Positions 38,744 to 48,300 of a stretch of 64,000 nt of DNA are shown here, piece by piece. The DNA comes from Haloferula rosea (GTDB taxonomy: Bacteria; Verrucomicrobiota; Verrucomicrobiia; Verrucomicrobiales; Akkermansiaceae). The stretch is from positions 1 through 64,000 of the forward strand of contig NZ_JAENII010000017.1 in NCBI RefSeq assembly GCF_016595525.1. Direction: 5' to 3'. The first letter of the stretch is position 1. Each line of letters begins with the position of its first letter. A program made the position numbers and the translations under genes. The notes under the pieces are model-generated. The model made no database searches. It saw only the letters and a list, made by a program, of their open reading frames with translations, and had not been told where the DNA came from.

Positions 38744-38892
38744 CGTGTGTCTCAGTGGATGAGTTATTGCGTCGAAGGAGCACCGGGCGAGCGAATCACT
38801 GAATCGAAAGCCCCTCCGGCGCGGACGCGCGGGAGCTTAGGGTGCGGAAACCCCGTGTCAATGAACGAGTTCCGTATGTTGTCCGGCTGTTT

Positions 38893-40551
38893 TCAGCGTT
38901 TCGAGCGGGGTCCGCTGCCCTTGATGAGGTCGGGGCGGTGTTTGTTCACTCGGGGGAGGATCAGCGGGGCGAGAGGGAGTCCGATGTGTTCGAGCAGGAT
39001 CCGGTGGGTTTCCCGGATGGCCTCGGGGTTCTGGTGGACGAAATGGGTCGCGGTGATGATTTTCTCGGATTCCGCCTCTTCAAGGTGCGAACTCCAGTAG
39101 GCCACCACGCCGTCGCTTCCGAAGCCGAGGTCTCCGATGATGCTGTGAACGGGGACATCCGGGTCGGTCGGGATCCGGTTGACTTCGCGGATGAAGCGGC
39201 TGTCGGGGCTCAGGGTGTCGATGCTGTTCGGGACGCGGTCGAGCATGATGCCGGCTTGGTTTGCCGTGACCCGGGATACCAGATCGTCCCTGAGTTCGGC
39301 GAAGGTGTCGGGGAGTTTGACGAGCCGCGAGGTGAGTTTGCCGACGAAATTCTGTGCCAGTTCGCTGCCTCGGTGAGGGGCGGCGATGTACACGACCCGG
39401 TCGATCTTCGGCTCGGCTTTAAAAACGACCGACCTTTTCAGGAGCTCGGCGCTGCGACCGCGAATCTGGGTTTGTGAGCTGGTTTGCCCGAAAACGTTCG
39501 TCCAGATCCGCTCGTCGGCGTCGGTGATCATCAGGCGGCTGATGAGCCCACCCATGCTGTGTCCGATCAAAATGGCGTCCTTGTGGTCCGGGTATTGGGC
39601 GCGGACCTTGGCGAGTTCATCGCGCAAGATGGCTGCTGATTGGGGGTAGGGGTAGCCACTCGGGTAGCTGAAGGTCCAGAACTGGTAGTGGGTGCGGATG
39701 CTTTCGTCGGCCATCAGGCCGAAGTACATGGGTGCCCAGGTCGAGGGGGAGTCCTGCAGTCCGTGGACGAAAATCACCGGAATGCGGTCGGGGTCGTAGG
39801 GCTGCACGGCGGTGACCCGTGAGGTGTTGTCGAACTTCGAGGGGTTGAAGAGTCGCGTCAGGCCGAGTTTGTCGATCCGCTCGTGGGAAAGCATCAGCGA
39901 TGTGGTCGCACTGTAGTTTGCGGCCAGCTGGTAGGACTGACCGCCAATTTGGAAGGCTTCCGTCCGGTGTGGGTCAGCCAGCAAGAGCCGGGCTTCATTT
40001 CCATCGAATCGGACGACGGCGGTCAGGTTCCGGTAGTAATCGCTGAGTTCGAGCCCGAGCTTGTCGTCGAGTGCTCTGCTGGAAACGATCGGTGCTCCGA
40101 TGCCGGGCTTGATCGAGTGCGAGTAGGCGTGGCGGCCATGGAATTCCACGCGGTCGGCGGCGTAGATGGTGCGGTGAAGGAACCTCAGTTTGTCCGGATT
40201 CTCGAGTTGGAGGGTGTAGGTCGTCCGGGTGGCGGGAAGTTGGACGACTCCCTGATCCAGGATCCGGCTCGCGGACAGCTCCTCGACGAGGCGCGCGACG
40301 AGCTGGTTGTAGGCGGGGATAGTTTGGGTGTCGCCATGGCGGATGGCGATGCTTGCAAGGTGGGCACCTTCGAGGAGCTCCCCGGCGGCAGCGTATGGAT
40401 TCCTCTGGTGATGCTGCTTGTATTGTCGAACCGCCTCAATGGCCACTGGATGAGCCGGGGTGGGGGGTGCCACCTCTCTCACGGTCACCGGAGCGATGCA
40501 ACTGGCTGCGACGAGAGCCACCAGAATGCATGCGGGATAGAGAGGGTTCAT
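38893..40551 (-). CDS. Lipoprotein alpha/beta-hydrolase (esterase/lipase-like)
   Basis: 552 residues. A lipoprotein signal peptide has Cys18 in VAASC. Residues ~30-245 form an N-terminal domain of unknown type. The hydrolase domain starts at IPVIFVHGLQDSPSTW (oxyanion region); the nucleophile is Ser332 in LIGHSMGGLISRLM, and a likely catalytic His lies in ATHFVHQNPEAI near the C-terminus. The shape suggests a lipase or PGAP1-like esterase acting at the cell envelope. The substrate is unknown. The start at 40551 was chosen for the signal peptide. Divergent from the YihY-type gene. Confidence 0.8.
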   Translation of the reverse strand: MNPLYPACILVALVAASCIAPVTVREVAPPTPAHPVAIEAVRQYKQHHQRNPYAAAGELLEGAHLASIAIRHGDTQTIPAYNQLVARLVEELSASRILDQGVVQLPATRTTYTLQLENPDKLRFLHRTIYAADRVEFHGRHAYSHSIKPGIGAPIVSSRALDDKLGLELSDYYRNLTAVVRFDGNEARLLLADPHRTEAFQIGGQSYQLAANYSATTSLMLSHERIDKLGLTRLFNPSKFDNTSRVTAVQPYDPDRIPVIFVHGLQDSPSTWAPMYFGLMADESIRTHYQFWTFSYPSGYPYPQSAAILRDELAKVRAQYPDHKDAILIGHSMGGLISRLMITDADERIWTNVFGQTSSQTQIRGRSAELLKRSVVFKAEPKIDRVVYIAAPHRGSELAQNFVGKLTSRLVKLPDTFAELRDDLVSRVTANQAGIMLDRVPNSIDTLSPDSRFIREVNRIPTDPDVPVHSIIGDLGFGSDGVVAYWSSHLEEAESEKIITATHFVHQNPEAIRETHRILLEHIGLPLAPLILPRVNKHRPDLIKGSGPRSKR

Positions 40552-40657
40552 GACGGCTGTCCGTCCAACCAACTCTTCCTTGGCAGGATTCTCAAGTGTG
40601 TTCTGAGCTGCCCGCTGCTGGCGTCTTGTCGCGGCCGGTGATCCGTTCTAGTTTTCC

Positions 40658-41530
40658 GTGGTGTGGAGAAATCTGATTGACGAGTGCAAGACGCTCGGGG
40701 AGGCATGGGTTCGCTATGAGTGTGCCTCACTGGCGGCCGGTGTCTCATTTTACGCGGCCTTGTCGATCTTTCCTCTGATGCTCGTGCTTGTGGCGGCGGT
40801 GGGCTCCTTCTTCCGCTTCATGGAACGCGGGCAGAATGCTGTGGAGGAGATCCACCTGACGATTGCCCAGCAGCTTTCTCCCCAAGCCGCGGATTCGTTC
40901 ACGGATGTTTTCGAGCAGATTCAGACGCGTGCGCTTTTCAACGGCCCCTTGGCGGGTCTGATGCTTCTCTTTGCGGCGACGCTGGTGTTTTTCCAGATCG
41001 ACCGGGCGTTCTATCGGATTTGGGATTTGCGCCAGCGAGTCGGCGACCTGGGAATCTGGGGGGCGCTACGCAGGATGTTGGTTTCCCGGGTTCGATCGCT
41101 GGGACTCGTGATGGGAACCTGCTTTCTGGTGGTCGTGGTATTTGTCTCGGGTCTTGCGTTCAGAGCGGTCATGTCGATGGCGCAGGAGTGGTTCCCGGAA
41201 GTGTCGATCCTGTCGCCGTTGGTGGCTTCGTTGATCAGCGTTGTCATCAATCTGGGTGTGTTCTCGTTCCTCTACAAATTCCTGTCGAAGGAATGGGTCA
41301 GCTGGTTGGTCTGCCTCAAGGCGGGAGTGGTGGCAGCGGTGCTCCTCGAGTGTGGCGGGTGGGTGCTCGGGGCGCTTTCGTTTGGGAGCAACTTCAGTGC
41401 CTACGGGTTGATCGGGTCGTTCCTCGTGGTGCTTCTCTGGATCTATTACAGTGTGATGGTATTGCTTATCGGCGCCCTGATCGTGCGCACCGGGACGCGG
41501 CCACTCGTCGACTTCCGTGCGAGAATTTGA
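40658..41530 (+). CDS. YihY/virulence factor BrkB family membrane protein
   Basis: 290 residues from a GTG (a second GTG follows directly, so 40661 is equally possible). Family signals: LAAGVSFYAALSIFPLMLVLVA, FQIDRAFYRIWDLRQRVGDL, and SAYGLIGSFLVVLLWIYYSVMVLLIGALIVR, with six hydrophobic segments in all. Proteins of this family were once reported as RNase BN, but that assignment was withdrawn; a transporter-like or envelope role is more likely. No functional residues can be judged by eye. The next gene follows after 68 bp on the same strand. Confidence 0.85.
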   Translation: MVWRNLIDECKTLGEAWVRYECASLAAGVSFYAALSIFPLMLVLVAAVGSFFRFMERGQNAVEEIHLTIAQQLSPQAADSFTDVFEQIQTRALFNGPLAGLMLLFAATLVFFQIDRAFYRIWDLRQRVGDLGIWGALRRMLVSRVRSLGLVMGTCFLVVVVFVSGLAFRAVMSMAQEWFPEVSILSPLVASLISVVINLGVFSFLYKFLSKEWVSWLVCLKAGVVAAVLLECGGWVLGALSFGSNFSAYGLIGSFLVVLLWIYYSVMVLLIGALIVRTGTRPLVDFRARI

Positions 41531-41598
41531 CGGAAGGGAGATCCGCCGTTCGGAGGGAATCGCTTGCGCCCGTTCCCTTCAAGTGTAGGGCATTGCCT

Positions 41599-42366
41599 AT
41601 GAAGATGATGCAATGCGTGATGGGAGCGGCCGTAATTTGTAACTTGGCCATGGCTGAGGAAGAGGCACCGAAGGAGTCGGTTCTGTTGGTTCTGACCAAT
41701 CATAGCGAGCTTGGTGACACGGGAAAGAAGACGGGCTTCTATCTATCCGAAGCCGCCCATCCCCATGATGTCCTCACCAAGGCGGACGTCGCGGTCACTC
41801 TGGCCAGTCCGGATGGGGGAGCCGCGCCGGTGGACCCCAAGAGCTTTGATCTCAGTGATGAAGCGAATTCGGTGTTCTGGAAGAAGTTCGGCAATGGTGA
41901 TTCCGACAATCCACAGGTCCCGAAAACCCTGGCGCTTTCCGAGGTGAAGCCCGGGGAGTTTGATGGCATCTTTTTCGCCGGGGGACATGGAACGGTGTGG
42001 GATTTCCCAACATCAGAGGATCTGCGGGCGGTGACCTCCTCGATCTGGACACGGGGTGGTGCGGTTGGAGCCGTTTGCCACGGTCCGGCGGCCTTGATCA
42101 ATCTGAAGCTCCCTGACGGAAGCCTGCTGGTGAAGGGCAGGAAGGTGGCGGTCTTCACGAACGCGGAAGAGAAAGCCGTGAAGCTGGACGAGGTCGTCCC
42201 ATATCTCCTTCAGGACTCCTTCGAGGGCATGGGAGCCGAGGTGGTGGTGGCTGACAATTTCTCCGAGAATGCCGTGAGGGATGGTCGCCTGGTGACCGGG
42301 CAGAATCCGGCGTCCGCCAAGAAGGCGGGTGAGCTTTTCGTCGAAGCACTCAGCGTCGGAAAGTGA
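41599..42366 (+). CDS. Exported DJ-1/PfpI-family protein (Hsp31/glyoxalase III-like)
   Basis: 255 residues. A signal peptide (MKMMQCVMGAAVICNLAMA) is followed by a class I glutamine-amidotransferase-like fold: nucleophile Cys160-His161 in GAVCHGPAALIN, the elbow GIFFAGGHGTVWDFP, and TGFYLSEAAHPHDVL, which is typical of the Hsp31-like branch. Such proteins act as methylglyoxal-detoxifying glyoxalases or chaperones, normally in the cytoplasm; the signal peptide suggests a periplasmic location here. The start was chosen for the signal peptide. Convergent with the giant surface protein gene, 6 bp between stops. Confidence 0.85.
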   Translation: MKMMQCVMGAAVICNLAMAEEEAPKESVLLVLTNHSELGDTGKKTGFYLSEAAHPHDVLTKADVAVTLASPDGGAAPVDPKSFDLSDEANSVFWKKFGNGDSDNPQVPKTLALSEVKPGEFDGIFFAGGHGTVWDFPTSEDLRAVTSSIWTRGGAVGAVCHGPAALINLKLPDGSLLVKGRKVAVFTNAEEKAVKLDEVVPYLLQDSFEGMGAEVVVADNFSENAVRDGRLVTGQNPASAKKAGELFVEALSVGK

Positions 42367-42372
42367 TCTTGG

Positions 42373-45300
42373 CTACGGGTTGCTGAGAACTGCTTTGCGC
42401 AGATATCGGGGCCTGAAGAACTGTGTTGGGAATTGTTCCGGACCGAAGAGAATCTCGATGGTCACCTGATTCCGCTCCGGCCCCAGGGGCACCGTGTTGG
42501 TGATGCGGTAGTCCTCGCCCTCGGTCATGCTGAAGTAATCCGTCAGGTTTGAGGTGCGTTCCCATCGGACAACGAAGTCCTCTCCCTCGATCGCGACGGG
42601 GTGGTCGAGGGTCAGTTGGCCACCGCTCGAACGGTGGATGCCAGGTTGGAGTCCGAGGTCGGTCGGTGCGGTCGGGTCGTAGCCGGCGGCGTAGTCCTCG
42701 AAGTTCGAGCGTCCATTGCCGTTTTCATCGGCCGTCGGATCGAGTCCGGGGAAGTAGGTTTCAAAGACCGGCGGAGGGACGGGGTCGGGATCCGTGGCGA
42801 AGAAGGCGAAGCTGAACATGTCCTCGCCGTCGGCTCCGCTCTGTACGACGAGCGGGTTGTTCACGTAGGAGTTGGGGAAGGGCTGTGGGATGTCCCAGCT
42901 CTGGATGACCCAACTACTCGTGGGGGCGTACCATTGGTGGGTCACCACGTTGTCGGCACTTCTGCTCGAGGCTTCGGTTCCCTCGGCACTGATGAGCAGG
43001 GTGCCGGTGCTCGGGTCGTGACCCGGGATGGAGAGGAACCAAGTGCCATTGGCAGTGCCCTTGGTGATGGTGAAGTTCTGGGTGCTCTGGTCGGTTTGAG
43101 GGATGTTTCCGACATCATAGATTCGTCCGGCCGCCACGAGCTCGGTATCGGCGATCGCGTCGAATGGAATGTAAACGAAGGTCACTGGATCCTGCTCGAT
43201 GACAGTGCCTGGTTCGCCATTGTCGCGCACGTAAATCCCGAAGGTGCCGTTGCCGAGATCCTGAGATTGGGCAAAGTTATCTTCGTTCTTCGCTCCACAG
43301 ACCAACAGGACTCCGTTCTCCGGGGTGGCGTCGGGGTCGGCGGAGCGGAGATCGAGGGTGAATTTTCCGCCACCTCGTTCCAGCAGGTTCGGGTTGCCAC
43401 TGGTGCCGTGAGTCAGGCGCCCCCCGCTTTCGAATCGGTTGATGGGGGAGCCGTTGGTGGGGAAATTGCTGGCGAGGCCGCCGAGCCACTGGTCATAAGG
43501 GAACCATCCGAAACTGGTATTGTAGTCGTACTCGGGGCCACCGCCCGCCGCGGTGCGGTGGGTGGCGATGAAGAAGCGGCTTCCGGACTCCTGCACTCCC
43601 GCGGTTCCGGTGCTGGTTGGGCCACTCCCATTGCTTCCGAAGGCCTGGGCCATGGTGGCGATGAAGGCACCCTCGGTCGAGGCACTGGATACCGCAGGGA
43701 AGTTGATGAAGTAGTCGCCATTGTTCGATGACGCGCCATCGAAACTCAAGCCGGGGCTGGTGGCGGCGGTCAGTGTTCCACTGATCGAACTCGAGGTGTT
43801 GGACCCGTTGATCCACGTCACGTTCAATCCTCCGGTCCAAGCCTTGCGCGTGCCATCCGTTGGAGCGGGCAAGGTAGCGTCGGGTTCGTAGTTCCCTACC
43901 ACGATCGAGTTGGGGTCGCTGCTGCCGGGACCATACTCGAGCTCGAAGGTGCCCGCCGGCCCGCCGTTGCGGAAGACCTGTATCGTGGATCCGCTGCTGA
44001 GACTGAGGAAGTCGGCGGGAAGGGGAGCGTCCGCGACAAAGACCGTGAAGCGGTCACCGGACCACGGGGTGAAATCGTCGTCCAGAATCAGCTGAATCGA
44101 AACACCTGGAGCATCGGTGTCGAGACCCGTGACCTCGATCTGGTCGTAGCCGACCCCGGGCTCGGTGCCCGCAATGCCGAATCGCAGGGTGCTGCTTGGA
44201 TCCAAAATCAGTTCTCCGGTAATCTCACCGCTGCCCTCCAGAGTTCCTCCGCCATTGCCCGCCGCAAAATCGACACGGTCCACGGAGCCCCCAGCGAGTT
44301 TGAGGCTGCCGCTCTCGCTGGGGTAAATGGTAGAGCCGTTGTTCGAGATCAGGCTGCCGGAAACAATCATCTCACCCGTATCATAATCGATGTCGCTGCC
44401 GTACGTGCAGTCTCCCAGAATCAACAGGGCCGGGTCCGTCGTGAAGTTGACATCGCCTTCGAAAGTAAGCCCACCTTCGATGATGACGTCATTCACCGTG
44501 GTGAGGGCTTCGTCATCATCAGTGTTTGAATCAATCACGCTGGTGACCTTCAGCATCCCGAGCAGCATGCCTCCGTTGATGAAGCTGTTTCGTGAATAGA
44601 TCAGGCCGTCGCTGCTACTGTCGCTTTCCAAGATTCCGTCGGTATTCTCAACAAACGAATCATAGAGATATAACTCCGAGGCGGATACCGTGCCATCGGT
44701 GTTGTCAAAACGGACGCCATCGAAGGTAAGCGGATCCAGCGAGACGATGGTCCCCGCGTTGCGGATGACCGAGGCCGTCTCGGCATCGAGCGAGGTCACG
44801 CCAAGCGAGGACAGGGTCACCAACTGGTTGGTGGTCGGATCGAAAACCATGACGTCGCCGGTAAGCGGGTTCGCGTCATCGGTGTAGCCACCGACCAGAC
44901 TGATGCCTCCGCCCTCCAGAGTGAGTGATCCGTAGTTGGTGAAACTGCGCAAGTTGCTGCCGGCTCCAGTCACCGAAACAGAAACACCCTCCGCGAAGAT
45001 GAGCTGGTCGCTGGGCGAGTCCCCGACATTGACGGTGCCGTCAAAGATGAAGTCGAACTCTCCGACCGGCAGTGGTGCCGCCGAAGGATCCCGGCTGAGG
45101 GTGGTGCCGCCGGTAAGGGTGACCGTACCTCCAGGGAAGGTGTTGGCGGTCCCGTCGTCATTGACGAGGTCGGTCTCATCAATGGTGTAGGTGCCGAGAA
45201 GCTGGAGGTTCTCGAGCTTCACGCCGCGGAGTGTACTGTTGTTCAGGGTGACCGTGGCTCCCTCCCCAGAGCCGCGGAGCGTGCCCCCGATGATCAGGGC

Positions 45301-48300
45301 ATCGTGGATCTGATTCGAGGCCGTGATGTCCGCGTCCGGAGCGAATTCGATCACCCCGGCGGTATTGTCATAGGTTCCCGATTCAAACTGCAGAGCGGAT
45401 CCCAGTCCACCCGGCAGAGTGCCGGTCCCGGTGATCAGTCCATGGTTGGTCAGGCCGATGTTGCCCGTCTCTGACGGCCCGGTGGGGGCCGCGCCGTTCG
45501 GATCGAAGATGATGGGACCGTCGGAAAAGTCCGTGCCGGCGGCACTGGCGATGGTGCCCTCGTTGATGATGGTGACCAGGTTGTCGCCGAGGTTTCCAAG
45601 GGCCCGGAGTTCCAGGCCGGAGGGAACGGTGAAGGTGCTGGAGTTGGTCCCGGTGAGGGACGTGCCGCCGAAGGGGCCTAGGATGAGCTGGGAGCCCGTG
45701 CCGAAATTGATCTCGTAGTCGTCGCTGCTCACGTCCAACCGCTCGAACGAGACGATGACGTTGTCAGCGATGGTCAGGGACCTCTCAACGGCGATCAATC
45801 CAAAGGCGCAATGAGCGTCGAGAGTGGTGTTGTTGAGGATGACGCCGCTGCCGCTGCCGAGGGCAATGATCCCGGACAGCGGCGGCGCCGGACCGAGTGC
45901 GGTGTAGCCGAGGGAGTTCGGCGTAGGAAGAAAACCATCGCCCGGGAGGAGCGTGAGGAACTCGGCGAGGGTGAGCGCAGGCTTCAGAGGGCAACTGAAG
46001 GTGACGTCGATGAACTGGGTGTCTCTCGCACCTCCGTTGTCCGACCCTCCTGTCGACAAGCCTTCACGGATTGCATCCAGAATGTCTTCTTCAGGGTCGC
46101 CCGCCTGAGGGTTTCCCCAATAGGCATCGGTGGCGGCTTCGCCCCAGAAGGTTCCGATGGTGATCTCACCGCCGACCACCCGGACGTCATCGAAGACAAA
46201 TTGCCGGGGATCCGCGGCACTGCCGCCGAGGTCGATGATGCCACCCTCGTTGTCGATGGTGCCACCGCCAAAAGGCTCTTGGCTGGTGCCACTGGCATTG
46301 TGGCCGTATGAGGGCTGAATGACGCCGCGGTTGGTGAGAATCACCCGTTTGATCGCTGTTTGGTAGCCAGAGTCCGCGGGGTCCGAGAAGGTGGATGCGT
46401 CGTAGTCCAGCACGGTGCCAAGCAGTGTGCCGTGGTTCTCGATGACCAGTTCCGTGGTTTCGAAAGCGGGATTGAAGAAGACCTGGTCTGCGCCAATCAC
46501 GAGGCGGTCAATTTCGTTGGGAAGGATCGAAGCATCGTCGCTCGGAGTGATTCCTCGAATCCGGCCAGCTCCCATTTTCCATCCACCTTCGCCGACGAGT
46601 TCCACCTGACCATCCACGAGGACCTCGCTTGACGACTGAGTCCCGGCATCGATCATGCCATTGTGATCGAGCGTTCCAGAGATGGCGAGATGACTGCCGC
46701 TCTGTAATTGAAGGGTCAGCAGATTCGCGGGGAATGCATAGTAGCCATCCGCATAAATCGCGCTTGAGGCAGTGTCTTGAACGATCTTCAGCTGATCAAT
46801 CAAGGGGTTGTAGCAGAAGCTGCCGTCGATGCGAAGGTCGCCCAGTCGATTGAGAGATCCATCAAGACCGATGAGGAATGAGGCCGGATCAAAGGACTGT
46901 GCGTCGAAATCAGGATCGAGCTGGTCGCTGGCACAGGTGAGTGCATTGTTAGATAACTCGCTGGCATTGTAGGTGAGCAGGCCGCTGCTCAGCGAGGCGT
47001 TGGTCAGCACGACGGATGAGGTGCTTCCTTCGCTGACCATGAGGGCGCTGTGGAGCAGCGTCAGGTCGGTGTTGCTGAAGTTGTCGCCGATTTCGATACG
47101 TCCCTCGTTCAGGTTGCGCAGGTTGGTGTCCACCAGCGTGGTTTCCTCAAGGATCTGCAAGGTCCGCTCGCTACCGTCGACGAGCAGAGCGGGGGAAGCC
47201 GACTGGGTCGAATCCAGATAGGTGGCGTGCTCATGCCGGAGCCTCACTCCATTTAGGGTGATCTGCTGTTCGGCGGGCGGGGTGTTGGTGGTGAAGCCAA
47301 AGAAGGATCCATCCTCGATCAGGAAGTGTCCGTCCGTGAGGACAAGCTCGGAGTGCCCGGTGGAAGGTTGGAGAGTGCCGAAGCCCGCTCCGAGGCCATC
47401 ACGGTTGATGAAGGCTGGTGTGCTGCGGGTCGCATTGCCCGAGGGGTCGATGACGAGTGGAACCACCGCACCTGCCGTGGCGGCGGTGTTGGTGGTGATC
47501 AGGCCCTCGTTGATCATGATCAGGGAGTTCTGTCCCAGCGAGCCGCTGGCAATGATCTCGTGACCGAATTCCTGGAGCAGGCTGTCGCCGCTGCGCACAC
47601 CGGCAATTACGTTTTGCGCGTTGGAGGTGGTGGTGATTTCACCGCTGCCGGTCAGGGTGAGGTCGGTTCCGCTGAACCTCAGCGAAGTCTGTTCGGTGGT
47701 GGCACCGAGGTGGATGGTGCCGTCGTTGGCGATCAGCCCGGCATCGGGACGGACGTCGAATTTCTCGATAGTCAGGGAGGTGGTGGCACCCGGGAGCGTT
47801 GCGTTGTTGACGAGGCTGATGGTGGAGCCCGATCCGATCTCGAAGCGGTCGATGATCACCTTCTCATCCTGGGTGATGTTCGTGGTGGAGCCATCGAGGT
47901 TGATGGTCACATTGTAGGCCAGCGTGGTGGTGTTGTCTGGGACCTGGCCGGAGCCAACGATGCTGCCCAGATCCGGATCGGTCGTGTTCCAATTCGCGGC
48001 GACATTCCAGTCGCCGCTGGTTCCCCCCGCCCAGTCCGAGCTCCGCACCGAAGCTGCACCAGGATCAAAGTCCGCAGTCACGAGCTCGCCATTGACGAGT
48101 CGATCGTCGTCGATGACGTAGGTCTGTGGGTTGCCCGGGTCGGAGAGGTCGCTCACCGACAGGTAGAAGTTGAGGCCGAGTCCGTCCTCGGTCCCGGGGG
48201 GGGCGGGGACGTCTTCAGGGACGAGGAAGACGAAAATTTCTCCTTCACCGAGGGTGTCATCGATGACGTCGCCGCTACCTCCGAAGAGGGTGTCGTTCTG